Below are positions 22,876 through 34,769 of a stretch of 64,000 nucleotides of DNA, piece after piece. The notes under the pieces are model-generated. The model had not been told where the DNA came from, ran no database searches, and saw only the letters and a list, made by a program, of their open reading frames with translations. The DNA is from Chaetomium olivaceum (lineage: Eukaryota; Ascomycota; Sordariomycetes; Sordariales; Chaetomiaceae): contig JAYWVB010000061.1 of assembly GCA_039881045.1 (NCBI GenBank), positions 1-64,000 on the forward strand. Reading direction: 5' to 3'. A program made the translations under genes and the position numbers. The stretch's first letter is position 1. Each line of letters opens with the position of its first letter.

Positions 22876-25800
22876 ATGCATATTATCAAACCTTCTTGGT
22901 TGCGACATAGTGGTGAGTTCTCGAAGATGCAACTACCACAATACTTGGTCCTTCTTGCCCTTTAGACCTTTGGCTGATTCCGAACTTTTGTGTAGGGGAG
23001 CAAAAGGATTTCGAGGTCTACAGCTGCCACATTTCACCCGATGGTTCGCGACTTGCCACCGCCGGCGGAGGTACGTTGACACGACTGCAAAATTCTCAGT
23101 TGGCCATCCATACTCACTTGCGATAGATGGCCATGTCCGAGTCTGGTCGACCAAAGCCATCTTCAACGCCGATCACCCGGACCATGGCAAACCACGACAG
23201 CTTTGCCACATGAGCCATCACCTAGGCACCATCCACTCCGTCCGATTCTCCCCGAATGGCCGTTACCTCGCTTCCGGCGCCGACGACAGGGTTATCTGCA
23301 TATACCAACTCGATAGCAATCCACCTTCGCATACAGCAACGTTTGGTATGGCTCACATCAGAGAGGTTGACTAGGGTTGGAGGCTGACTGGGGGACACAG
23401 GCACGAACGAACCCCCGCCTGTTGAGAACTGGAAAACACATAAGCGCCTCGTCGGCCACGACAGCGATGTCCAAGACCTCGCCTGGTCATACGACAACTC
23501 GATCCTCGTTTCCGTCGGGCTCGATTCCAAGGTGGTGGTATGGTCGGGACACACTTTTGAGAAGCTGAAGACCATTGCCGTACATCAGAGTCATGTCAAG
23601 GGTATCACATTTGACCCCGCCAACAAGTTCTTCGCGACTGCGGGCGACGACCGACACATCAAGATCTTCCGTTTCACCCCGCCCCCACCGAACGCGACCC
23701 AGCATGACATGGTTAATAACTTCGTCCTCGAAACGACCATCAGCGCGCCGTTCAAGAGCTCGCCGCTTACGACATACTTCAGGAGGTGCAGCTGGTCGCC
23801 AGACGGTAACCACATTGCAGCGGCCAATGCTGTCAACGGGCCCGTGAGCAGTGTTGCCATCATTGAGCGCTCGAGATGGGACAGCGAGATCAACCTAATC
23901 GGTCACGAGGGGCCCACCGAAGTCTGCATGTTCTCCCCTCGCTTGTTCCATACACAAAAGCCTAGCGACAATGGGACCGACAAGGGCTCACCTGGCCTGG
24001 TCACTGTCATAGCATCCGCAGGACAGGACAAGACGCTGAGCATATGGAATACAAACACCTCGAGACCCGTGGTTATTCTGCAGGATGTGGCCTCCAAGTC
24101 CATGTCCGACCTCGCCTGGACTCCCGATGGCCAAACGCTGTTCGCCTCTAGCTTAGACGGCACCATTCTGGCCGTCAAGTTTGAGACGGGCGAGCTGGGT
24201 TGGGTGGCGACCGCCGAGGAGAACGATAAGGCGTTGCAGAAATACGGAGGGTCGAGGAAAGGAATGGGGACCGCTGAAGATGTCGACGGTCTACACCTTG
24301 AGAACCACAGCAAAGAGGGCGAGCTGCGCGGGGCTGAGTCAAGGATGGGTGCGCTGATGGGAGACTTTCAGCCCGAGGATAAGGGAAAACCAGTCACAAC
24401 GAATGGTTCCAAACCGACGGCCAAGAATGGCGAGACAAATGGCACGGCAGAGCCAAAGGAGAAGAGACCCCGAAGGCAGCGCCGGCCGAGGAAAGTGTAA
24501 GAAGACGGCTGAGAGGATAGCGGAATTGAAGTCGCGGGTACAGGTCACCAAGGACGGCAAGAAGAGGGTAGCGCCATTACTGGTCTCGTCCTCCGCCACG
24601 GGTCTCTTGTCATTACCTCAGTCACAACTTGTCGGCGCAAAGTCGACCAAAACAACCCAGAGCGATACACCGCAAACCATATTGGACCTGTCCAAACCAT
24701 CCCACGGATTGCCGAGAGGCGGCATAGCCGCTATGCTTCTAGGCAACAAGCGGAAAGCCGCTGCAATGGAGGGAGAGGAGGAGGACGAGCTTGCGGGTAG
24801 GCGGCCTTCGGCTGGGCCCGTGCCGATTCTTATTGATACCCCTGAGGGCTTGGAGCCTGCTCCGTTGAGCGCCCCTGCTCAAGGCGTGGTGCCGACACCA
24901 GAGTTCCTCCGGCCAGCTGTCATAAGTCCGGCCATTTCATTCTCCCAAACCAGACTAGCCGTGCCCAAGGTGCGGTCACACATCGTGAGACCCCTCGAGA
25001 AAGGTGTTCTTCAAGGAGAATCGACCCTCGACGAAGCGTCCAAAGTACCCGAGAATATCGTTCTTGAGGCCAAAAACCCCATCAGACCCCGCGAGCCCGC
25101 CCACATCTCGGCCTCCAAACGGGGTGCCCGCCTATGGCAAGACTACCTCCCGCGCGCCATCATCCTCGTAACTGGCAACAAACACTTTTGGGCAGCCGCT
25201 TGTGAAGATGGCTCCCTGCACACCTGGACCCCTGCCGGTCGCCGCCTTCTCAACGGCATCATCCTTGAGTCCCAGCCCGTTATCCTCGAATCTCGCGAGC
25301 ACTGGCTCCTCTGCATCACCTCGGTCGGCCTCTGCCACGTTTTCAACATCAAAACCATGTCCGCCGCCCACCCGCCCGTCTCCTTAGCACCCATTCTCGA
25401 CATCGCCATCACCTCACTCTCCCCCGAGGGTCCTACCCCGGCACCCGGGGTCACCTCCGCACACCTCAACAGCGTCGGCGCTGTCGTAGTCACCCTCAGC
25501 AACGGAGACGGCTTCTACTACTCCTCCACCATGTACGCCTGGCAGCGCCTCTCCGAATCCTGGTGGGCGCTTGGCAGCCAGTACTGGAACAGCAACGACT
25601 CCTCCATCAGCGCACTATCCACCACAGCCGTGGGACCCGTGTCCTCCAAAAACGGCACCACGCCCGCGGCGACCACAACTCCGGACAAACCGGACGCCGC
25701 GCCCGAGGTCGGTGTCTCGGCAGGCATCATTCCGCATCTCGAGCGCCACACCACCAGCGAATTCCTGCTTAAGGGCCGCGCCTTCACCCTGCAGCGCCTC

Positions 25801-26338
25801 ATCAAGACCCTGTTGTCCAAGGACGGCTTTGAGGGGTTCGAGAGCACCGTCAGTGTTGCCCACCTCGAGAACCGCATCGCGGGCGCCCTGGCGCTGGGCG
25901 CGCGCGAGGAGTTCAGGCTGTATCTGTTCATGTATGCCAAGAGGATTGGGGCGGAGGGGTTGAGGGGGAAGGTGGAGGAGTTGTTGAACTGTTTGGTGGG
26001 GGGTTTGTTGCAGGAAAAGGGTGATGGTGGTGTTGGGGGTGGGGAGGCGAAGGGGTGGTTTGGGAAGGGGAGATGCTGGGGGGGTGGGAGAGGCGGGAGT
26101 TGTTGAAGGGGGTTGTTCTTATTCTGGGTGAGTTTCTTTTTCTTTTCTGTCATACTGCTTACTTGAACTTGATGGATTGGTTGCTGACGCTGTCGATACA
26201 GGCAAATTCCGCGACCTCCAACGCCTCACCGTCCAGTATGCCCGCATTCTCGGGTTGACTGCCGACGGCGAGGAGGAAGAGAACGATGACAACGGCGGCG
26301 AAAATGGTGCGGCTGAAGAGATGGAAGTGGAGGAGTAG
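22876..26338 (+). CDS. hir1: HIR1, histone H3-H4 chaperone subunit (two frame breaks)
   Basis: Exons are 22876-22912, 22996-23070, 23127-23345, 23401-26127 and 26202-26338. The start MHIIKPSWLRHSGEQKDFEV and the N-terminal WD40 propeller (HVRVWSTKA, VRFSPNGRYLASGADD, VQDLAWSYDN, DKTLSIWN) are those of Hir1/HIRA. The second half has the B-motif region (RVQVTKDGKKRVAPLLVSSS) and the Hira domain, ending GKFRDLQRLTVQYARILGL. The frame breaks twice: a TAA at 24498-24500 interrupts just before KKTAERIAELKSR, and a second shift lies near 26067-26070. The net effect is zero and the exon total is divisible by three, consistent with one extra and one missing base. Known role: replication-independent nucleosome assembly and histone gene repression in the HIR complex. 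Confidence 0.9.
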
Positions 26339-27578
26339 TGCGCCGCCGTGGGACTGCGTGTTTCACGCCGGCGGCCGTATCAATGCTGATGGCTTCTCGG
26401 GTCAGACAACGGTGGAACTCATAACGACAGTGTCTCCAGGCTCATTATGGATGGGAACACCCCTTGACCATCCCGACATCCGTGCCTTCCATCCGATTCG
26501 CAACCAACAGTCATACCCGGGTGAGCTTGTGGGCCGGGGGAAGTCCAGGCGAGGAGACACCGCCCAGCTCGTTGCATGCCGGCTCTGGGACTGACCCGCA
26601 ACACGGACTTGTCGTCGTCGCCTTCGGAGTCGTATGGTACGGCGTATGCATCTTTGGAACCTTGGCACGTAAAAGGGGAAGATTTAACGAGGGGTGGACG
26701 GGAGTGAGGTTAGGATGAGGTGGTTGATGCGGATGGGGGTATGGAGAGTGGTGCTGGCGACACGCGGATACCACTCAGGCTACGCAACCCTCTGATCTCC
26801 TTGGTTCCTTGTGTCCTGAGTGGTGGAAACGGTGACCCGACAGGTACCAGTCGGCTCAGTGGCCTCTGGCTTTATTTAGCTTGAAAGGGAGTAGGTGGAG
26901 CTTTCGGTCTTCTTGCTTGTTCTGATTCGAGTCGCGGGTGGATGGAGACATGATATGGGGTGGTATTATTTTACAACGGTGAATCGGCGTATGGCGAGTT
27001 TCGGTCTAAGGTGTTGTTATCGTGTATAAGAGCGGTGTTTCTTTAGGCTGGGGCTGAACAGCATATGTTGCGGCTTGTCTACCGGTTTGTTTTGACGTGT
27101 GAATGTGAAATAGGGGTAGATTACAGCGGAAATAGCTCCGAATTAGGTTGTAATAAGTTGACAAATAAGGTTGTCTCGAATAGTTCACCCGTATACCGAC
27201 CTCAAACTTAGCTGTCGCAATCCCTCTTGATAACTGTCTACGTCGGGTGGTAATGTCTCCTAAAAGATTGGGGCATGTAGCAGTTAATCTACTTGAAGAT
27301 AGGAGACAGGGCAGTGGTCAGGTGCTTGACATTATTTACCGTCGGGTTGTGGCCGTCGTGTTACGCTGGCATGACTCGGCATTTAACAGCTGTGATATAT
27401 GCACATATATCTGTTGACGGAACGGACCCAAAGTAACGGCCCTGGGTCTGCGACCTGGCGGGGGAAAGCGTTTCACGATACCAACAGTCAAGGCATTTAG
27501 ATATATGTACAAACATGAATACCAAATCCAAATACATGAACTACACATCTTCGTCCCACCTTGGCTAAGTAGTAGTGA
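26339..27578. other. intergenic between convergent genes
   Basis: No gene is seen. The region lies between the 3' ends of HIR1 (+) and the membrane protein gene (-), so it contains both 3' UTRs. Confidence 0.4.
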
Positions 27579-29389
27579 TCAAATGGCGGGAAAGTAGTCA
27601 GCCCAGGTTGACTTGTAAACCCCCTGGGGCATAGCACGCATACTCGAAAAGCCAACGGCAACCAGGACAAGCCGGGCAGCGCAATACAAGCCCATGGTAA
27701 TGTAGACCAGCCACTTGTTGAACGTAGTGGGCAGCAGGCTGCGGCGGGGAAGACACCGACCCTTGCCACCTCATCGACCATCTTTTTGGATCCGTCGCCA
27801 TCGATAAGACGAAAAAGCCGGTGGAGATTGGAACTGTACCCCGGCGGCAGGTCGAGATCGGGACGGTTTTGGAACTTCTCCTTTTTGTCGACAAAGTCGA
27901 GCATCTTTTGCCGGAGATGGTACTCGGGGTGGGCCTTCGACCAAAGATAGTCTTCATAAGGCATCCGGAAGGATCGAACACCTAGATCACGGTCGAGGTC
28001 CCGAGTGTATTGTACATCCAACAAGTAGCGAATGTCATTGAGTCTTTTCTTGTCTTCGGCACTATCGAGCTGCCAGGAGAGCTCACGCAGAACGCGGATG
28101 GTGGCAAAGAGAAAGTTCCGCGGATCGCCCTGGCGCCAGGTGGATTGGGAGAGCGGGATGCCTAGCAAGCCCAGCGGCGGCAGGGTGATGGTGAGGATGG
28201 TGCAGACGTGCCAGATGGTTGCCTCGGCCGCCGTGGGAAAATCGAAGTCCCAAGCAATGGCGTGCAGGCTGGCAAACGCCGCTGATACAAAGGCTAGGAG
28301 AAAGGTTGCAGTGTGTGCAAAGCCAGTGACGTGGTTGAAGGGGATGTTGTCGTTAGGAACACGGCTAGGCGGTCTGGAACGATGGTCGTTGTTATTGGTC
28401 ATGACTCTCCAGAAACTATCGAACGTTGGCAGATGGGCTATACCCAAGGCACTTTCGTCGTCTCTGGCTTCCTTGAGACCGACGCGAACTGGAACAGCGA
28501 CATCCTTCGGCTTGTACCAGTAAATGGTGTATGTGACGACGCCGCAGATTGCAAAGGCGAGGGTCAAGATCTCGAGCTGGGCGCTCGGCAGACCTTGACT
28601 CCGACGGACAATGAGCGAAAGCACGAGGTGAGATATTTGGAAGACAGAGAAGGCCTTGGCAAGCCCATCCGTCTTGCTCTTGTCCTTGATGTCGCTTTCG
28701 GTGATGTTCGGGAAGTCGAAATCGGTAATAACCCTAGCCAAATATTGGCCGGTTAACGGACCAGGATTCGAAAGCTCGAGCTCGTCCACACGGGGTGAAA
28801 ACACAAAGCCGCCCATGTTGGCAAAGTAGGCATGTGTCAGTGTCCATTCAAGCACATGAGATGGGTGCTTTTGACTCTGACCGCTAGGGGTGATGCCTGA
28901 CCAACGTTGCTGCTCCTCGTCGGCGAGTCCGTCAACCGGCTTCTTCCGGCCCATCATGGAGCGGATGACAGGCCAGCGGTTTGGTGAGTCCATAAGCAGA
29001 GTAAGCCAGGCCGGATACACGACCTTTATATGCCCTCGACCGCGGGCGAAAAAAGAGTCCCTTTTCATGTGCTTCAGGGCCACGATGGCGAGGTTCAGTT
29101 CCATGATGGCGTGGGCCAGAATAAATTCGGGGAGCAGGATGGTAACAAGCATCCATTTGCAGACGCGGAAGAACCTGCGCCACTCGCCGTCGTGGGCAGC
29201 GGGCACGTTGAGGTGCTGGATGGTCCACGTGCAGGCGAAGATTGTGGCCAGGCATGTCTTGATGATGCTAAAGGTCCCGCGGGTGGTGTCGGCGTTTTGC
29301 CTGCTGTCCTGTCAGCCATGCTCTCAAACATGCTCTCAAAATAAACTTGAATCACTTACCAACCGACAAGCGAATTGTCCATCCCTCAT
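27579..29389 (-). CDS. uncharacterised fungal polytopic membrane protein (one frame break)
   Basis: Proposed exons are 29389-29360 and 29308-27579. The family, common in Sordariomycetes and Agaricomycetes and usually annotated as hypothetical, is recognisable by TTRGTFSIIKTCLATIFACT, WRRFFRVCKWMLVTILLPEF, DKSKTDGLAKAFSVFQISHL and LEILTLAFAICGVVTYTIYW. About six hydrophobic segments are present. The frame open to 27497 changes character near 27770. The frame one base over gives the expected last membrane helix (KWLVYITMGLYCAARLVLVA) and the tail STWADYFPAI, stopping at 27579. One base missing near 27764-27772 would join them into 586 residues. The short first exon is provisional. Function is unknown. 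Confidence 0.7.
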
Positions 29390-30211
29390 CCCAAACTGAA
29401 TTAGCCGTCAGCCCAGATGTGCCTCCGCAACTCTCTCAACCTGTACTTTAAGTAGTCGCGCGCAACCAAGAAATTGCAGCTGCAGCATACATGATGGAGC
29501 GTCGTCGTGAGTGCGGTTTGGCCCACCTCACACCGGGCGCAGCATTCGTGCAGGAGAATGGGCGCATCGATGGCAATAGGTTGGACAGTGATCTTTCTGC
29601 CTTGGGTGCGGGCACTGCGTGGTTGGCACCGCCTCAACGTTTTCCAGGTTCCCAATGGCACGAGTTTAGTTGGCTGTTGCCTTGTACATGTAGGGACCGG
29701 AACCTGCTGTGAGCCCCGCCGGAATACCTCTCTCGGCACCCCCTGGCCAAAATAAACCGAACTCCAAAGAAAACAAGGTTCGCGTAAAATGCATTAACGA
29801 AACAACCAAACAAGAAGAGATGAAGAAAATGAATAACAAGACTAGAAACCGAGTAAAAGAAGCGTAAATTGGGGAAATGAGACCTTCTTTAGACTTCCGG
29901 AACCGAACTTCCATCGACAGTTGGAGTCCGCCTTTTTTTGCCCATGGGGGGTGTTCAGAGCGCGGGGCTGAGCCGGTTTTCAATGCTTCCTTCCATGACC
30001 CGTCATTCAACTTGCATTCAACATCGACTCGCCCGAATGCCCGTCCAACGAGGCTGGACTAGGCTGGGCTGTGTTGTATTGCAAAATTCGTCGTCACGGG
30101 CAAGCTTCATCGAGATCTCACTCCTTTCATCTTTCACCACCCACCTCCATCTCATTCTAAACTAACCCGACGCCAACCTCCCCCTCTTAGGTTTCTCCCC
30201 TCAGCCCAGAA
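29390..30211. other. intergenic between divergent genes
   Basis: No gene is seen. The 150 bp before 30212 are CT-rich and look like the leader of the ankyrin gene. An upstream first exon of the membrane protein could lie at about 29,400-29,740, but I cannot define it. Confidence 0.4.
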
Positions 30212-32656
30212 ATGGTATTTTGGTTATGGACCAAAACACACCCAATCCACGAGGCCATAGTCTTGGGCGATATTGCCAAACTGGAACGGCTACTCTCCAA
30301 GAAACGCGTTAATGTGAACGCAGAGAACGCAGACGGCGCAACCGCCTTGCACCTAGCAGCATGCCGTGACGTCCCCACGACAGCGCTGGAGGCACTGTTG
30401 GCCCACCCCGACATCAACCTTAACGCCCAGGAACGCAGTGGCAAGACCCCCTTGCATCTTGCCGTCTGTTCTGAGAGGCTACACGTGGTTCGGCGTCTCC
30501 TCGCAGATTCCCGCACCGATGTCAACCTAGCAGATCACGACGGCCGTTCGTTGTTGCACTACGCCGTCGACTTCGCCAGAGACCGCGATTATTCTTCTCT
30601 AAATCTCCTTGTAGCTGCTCCGGGAGTCAACCACGGAGCACAAGATCGACTTCAGCGGACCGCTCTGGCGTGGGCTCTAAACTATGCTTACCTGGACATG
30701 GTGATCGCTCTCACCTCGAACCGTGGCCCGTTGCCAGAGGTTGCCGTGAGAGACGGGGATGGTGACACGGCACTCCACAAAGCGGCCAAGTACGGCGGCA
30801 TGCCCCTGGCGTGCCTGGTGAAGGGTCAGGACAGGGAGGTTCTGGATGCCGGAAATATCAAGTCGGAAACCGCCCTGCACATCGCTGCAAGGCACAACTC
30901 GGATGCCCTTGAGTCGCTCGCCCATGCCGGCGCCAACCTTGACGCGCGACGGGACTCCGATGGCGCAAATCCGTTTCACATCGCCGCCCAGCACAGCTCC
31001 TGCGAGTTTGTGGATGGCTTGCGGTCACTTGATCCGTCTCTACGCACCATCATACTTGCTAAGGATAATGACGGCAACACGCCTTTGCATCTAGCAGCTG
31101 AGCGCGGCGATTCTAAAATGATAGATACCATTCTGAATCTATACAAGGACCCAGACCAACAAACCAGCGTACCCATCGCCCGACCGGACCCGATCGAGCT
31201 TGGTTCGGTAAACAACAGGGGCGAGGCGGCCGTTGAGCTTGCCGCACGTCACGGCCATGTTGATGCCGTGATATCCTTGCTGCAAAACGAAGATATCAAT
31301 TCCGACGAGGTACGGTCCAGACGCGGGGAGGCCATCTTGCAAATCCTACCCCAGATCATCGATAGTTTGGCCACAGACGTGATGCAGCAGGAAAGGGTGG
31401 CTGTGTTATTCGATTGGGCAGCGCGGGAAGGTGTACTTGACATTATCAAGCAACTCCGGCCCCACGCCGACCCTTCGACGCTAGAATGCTCCATTTCGCT
31501 CGCCGCGGCAGGAGGGCACGCCGACGTGGTCCGGTATCTAGCCGAAGAAGGGGTCAACCCTAACGTCTGGACGGAATCCGATGGGACGCCGCTTGTCGTA
31601 GCCATCGAGCGCGGGCACATCTCAGTCATCGAGGTCCTGCTCGACCTCGAGGGGGTGGATCCGAACCGCGGCGTGCCGAACTCCGATACCCCCTTGATGA
31701 AAGCTATCAGATGCCGCTCCGCTGCGATTGTTTCGTTGCTTTTGAGTGAGGAAGTCATCAAGGCCAAGGGATTGTCGCTGGACCGAGGAAGTCTCCAGGC
31801 TGATCAACCAAATCGCTGGTTTTCTAACCCACTACTGTTAGCTTCTCAGCTCGGCTACGAAGATATGGTCAAGATGCTCGTTCAGCCTGGCCTTGCATCG
31901 GAAGCCAACTTGACCATTCAAGATCAAGCCTTTGGCCAGACCCCGTTGAACGCAGCCTGCTGGAGAGGCCATTGGCGCGTAGTCGAGGTGCTCTTCCAAG
32001 CTCGCCCCTGGGCCTCAGGGCCCGATCTGCTTGGGGTCGATCGGCCGGATGACTCAGGCCGCACGCCGTTCGCCAATGCCTGCGCATCATCAAGCCCCGA
32101 GACGGTCAATCTATTTCTCAAGAGCGACCTAATCAGGCGCAGACTGGTCAAACCCGACTGGAGCGACAAGCATGGCATGACACCGTTTGCTCACGCCTGC
32201 GACAAGGGCTCAGTCGAGGTTTTGAAACTCATCTTCGACAGCGACTTAATCAAGGACAGGCTGATTAACCCCGACGCCAGAGACAACCGACTTCGGACCC
32301 CGCTAGCAATCGCATGTTCAGAGGGGCACCATGAGGTAGTCAGCCTTTTCTTGGATTATTTCCTCTCCGGCAACGGACCAGACCTCGTTAATTTCGACCT
32401 CCCCATGGACGATAGAGCGAGAACCCTCCTCGAGATTGCGTTCGACCCTTACGACTGGCCGACTATGGTATTGGTGCTACTGGAGAGCCGCCTCGTCGAC
32501 TTAGGGTTGATCGACCCTCGAAAGGCTTACCAATATATGGAAGAGCGAATTAAGGAAGAGCGGATCTGGGAAGAGTCGGACGAAGATATTGAGGATCAGG
32601 TCGACATAGAGCCACTTGTGCGTAGGCTGGAGGAGCTGGGGTGCGTGGCGCTGTGA
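30212..32656 (+). CDS. ankyrin-repeat protein
   Basis: A single exon of 814 codons begins MVFWLWTKTHPIHEAIVLGD. At least 14 ankyrin-type repeats run nearly end to end, with canonical units such as DGATALHLAACRDV, GKTPLHLAVCSERLHVVRRL, DGNTPLHLAAERGDSKMI, GTPLVVAIERGHISVIEVL, GRTPFANACASS and LRTPLAIACSEGHHEVVSLF. The last 40 residues are acidic (EERIWEESDEDIEDQ). There is no signal peptide, membrane segment, NACHT or other effector domain, so it is a stand-alone scaffold-type protein whose partner cannot be predicted. Coding quality is uniform and there is no frame break. Confidence 0.9.
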   Translation: MVFWLWTKTHPIHEAIVLGDIAKLERLLSKKRVNVNAENADGATALHLAACRDVPTTALEALLAHPDINLNAQERSGKTPLHLAVCSERLHVVRRLLADSRTDVNLADHDGRSLLHYAVDFARDRDYSSLNLLVAAPGVNHGAQDRLQRTALAWALNYAYLDMVIALTSNRGPLPEVAVRDGDGDTALHKAAKYGGMPLACLVKGQDREVLDAGNIKSETALHIAARHNSDALESLAHAGANLDARRDSDGANPFHIAAQHSSCEFVDGLRSLDPSLRTIILAKDNDGNTPLHLAAERGDSKMIDTILNLYKDPDQQTSVPIARPDPIELGSVNNRGEAAVELAARHGHVDAVISLLQNEDINSDEVRSRRGEAILQILPQIIDSLATDVMQQERVAVLFDWAAREGVLDIIKQLRPHADPSTLECSISLAAAGGHADVVRYLAEEGVNPNVWTESDGTPLVVAIERGHISVIEVLLDLEGVDPNRGVPNSDTPLMKAIRCRSAAIVSLLLSEEVIKAKGLSLDRGSLQADQPNRWFSNPLLLASQLGYEDMVKMLVQPGLASEANLTIQDQAFGQTPLNAACWRGHWRVVEVLFQARPWASGPDLLGVDRPDDSGRTPFANACASSSPETVNLFLKSDLIRRRLVKPDWSDKHGMTPFAHACDKGSVEVLKLIFDSDLIKDRLINPDARDNRLRTPLAIACSEGHHEVVSLFLDYFLSGNGPDLVNFDLPMDDRARTLLEIAFDPYDWPTMVLVLLESRLVDLGLIDPRKAYQYMEERIKEERIWEESDEDIEDQVDIEPLVRRLEELGCVAL

Positions 32657-32995
32657 GAGGGTACTAAATGAATTCCCAATGGCTAAGCAGCCCAATGACA
32701 GTTTCGCTGGAGGGCTCAGTGTTTATGAATGTAACGGCGTTAGACACAACTGGATCAATTCTAGGCACATACTTGATGATTACCGTAATTACAATTCATA
32801 TCAGTCCATACATAATAGAATGGGCGGAAAGGGTGTTGTGTATCATGCCTAGGGACACTACCATCCGAGTTTCACTACCTATAAGTTGAGTTATGAGGTT
32901 AAACATGATACTCCATTCTAATTTTTATTTGAAATCAAAAGTATATCCATATTTCCCCTCTAATTCTAAATCCAATCTTTATTATAAATGCCTCT
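32657..32995. other. AT-rich intergenic spacer between convergent genes
   Basis: No gene is seen. The spacer is noticeably AT-rich (about 32,900-32,990) and holds the 3' ends of the flanking convergent genes. Confidence 0.4.
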
Positions 32996-34769
32996 CTATG
33001 CAGCTGGATTGAAGATCTCCTTTCTATCCGGGTGGAAGATGGGCAGGTTCGGTTGACAAACAGTACCCTTTTCAGGGTACTTGCCGTTCACAAAGAAGTT
33101 GTAGATGGCATCATTGACACAGTCGGACTCGTCAGAGAGGCTCACATGCTATGCAAAAAAACCCATTAGCGCGGCCGTTTCAGTCAAAGGGGCGTGTGAG
33201 AAGGAAAGAAAGGTATACGTACGCCGAAACCATTCAGGTGTAGTAGCGCCCCATTCACAAAGCTCTCGCTCATATTCCTGGCCGACTCGAAGGGGGTAAC
33301 AGGGTCGTACGTGTTCCCAACAAACAGGATCGGGTTGGCCGTCTCAACATTGAAGTTGCCCTCATAGCGTTCGGCCGCATCAAACTTCCACTGCGCGCAA
33401 GCAAAGTGGTTGGAGTGGCCCCAGAAATCCAGGAACCACCTGGTCGTCTCCTCAAAGTCCAAGTACGTCGGCCGCATGCCGGGCACCAGGCTGTCCACGC
33501 GCGGCTTCTTGTCGGCGCAGCGGATGCCAAGGATGGCTTCGGCGGCGGGCGGGATGGCGTCCGGGTTGGGGGTGCTGGGCGCCGGGGTCAGGGCCGCGAT
33601 GGCGGCGGTGAGGTTGCCCGTCAGGAGGCCGTCCAAGGCGGTGGCGATGGAGATGAACTGGCCCGGGCGGTACATGGCGAGGTAGAAAATGCTGAGCACG
33701 TCCCAGTAGCGGATAAAGCCGGCGGGCTCGTCGGAGCCGGGCAAGGTGACGGGGATGGGGTTGGTTTTGAGGTTCTGGAAGAAAGCGAAGAGCTCTTCTT
33801 CGAGCTGATCGGCGGTTTTGTTCTCGCGATAGAGGGCGCATCGATCGGGGAAGGCGAGGCAGCCCTCGAGGAAGCCGCGGACGGCTCTGTCGGAGGCGGC
33901 GTACGATTCGTCCTCACTGTGAAAGAATCCCAGGTTAGTGGCTAAACTTCACATCGCAATACATAGCGGGCTGGCTGTGTGGAAGTCATCATACCCGGTC
34001 TTGCCATAGTACTGGTGCGAGTTGAGAACGCCGTCTAGAAGAACGCTGCCTACTCTCTCCGGGAAAAGGGCGCCATAGACAGAGCCGAGAGTAGTACCAG
34101 CAGAAATACCTATATTTCATTTCACGTCAGCGTCGCTAGCACAACCCTGCCCGTCATAAAATGGAACCCACCCCAATACTTTAGCTTGTCCTCGCCAAGA
34201 GCATCAACGATCCTGTCCATATCCCGCGCAGAGTAGGCCTGTCCGATAAGGTGGCCGTGGTCTTTGTTCTCGGTGTAGCACAAGTCGGCGGCGGCGCCGG
34301 CTTCGGCCCAGAGCTCTTCGGCGGCGGTTGCCGACGCGTTGGCGCCGTTGCTCCCGAGGACCAGGGTTATGTTCTCGGGAGGGACGCACTGGAAGCGGAG
34401 AGTCTGGCCCGTGCCGCGCGGGTCCCAGCTGACGAAGTCGTACTGGCCCTTCAGGATGGGCGAGAAGAGGGGTCCGTAGATGGGCATGTTGGGGAGGCCC
34501 TCCTGGCCGGGGCCGCCGAAGTTCGTGAGGATGGTGCCGAGCTTCTTCTCCGCCGTCGCCGGGTAGCGGACCAGGTTCAGCGTGAGCTTCTCCTGGCTTT
34601 CCTTGTCGGCATAGTCAAGAGGGACTTCGACAGTAGTACAGTCGATAGTAATGTTGTTAGGGTTATTGGTAGGCGGGCAAGGACCCCATGTAAGGCCCTT
34701 AGGGGGAGGCGGGTTCGAGCATTTGCTCGCCGCCACACCAACGGCAAATAGAAGAGTAATGGGAAGCAT
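32996..34769 (-). CDS. secreted alpha/beta-hydrolase, S33 TAP-like (tripeptidyl/prolyl aminopeptidase-like) peptidase
   Basis: Four exons (34769-34172, 34109-33995, 33916-33223, 33148-32996) with introns of 62-78 nt give 519 residues in consistent phase. The chosen start yields a signal peptide (MLPITLLFAVGVAAS); an upstream in-frame ATG at 34838 would spoil it. The fold signature is TILTNFGGPGQEG (oxyanion region), then YDFVSWDPRGTGQT. The nucleophile motif GISAGT spans the first intron junction. The acid is in NTYDPVTPFESA and the catalytic His in NGFGHVSLS, followed by Cys and the short C-terminal TAP-like tail. The family releases peptides or amino acids from N termini or acts on esters; the exact substrate is unknown. 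Confidence 0.88.

Noticed and set aside
24495..24522. Short intron as explanation of the HIR1 frame change
   Set aside because: GTGTAA...ATAG would be about 27 nt and would remove conserved residues (KKTAER).
30212..32656. Ankyrin protein as an NLR-type or toxin effector
   Set aside because: There is no NACHT, effector or toxin domain anywhere in the frame, only repeats and an acidic tail.
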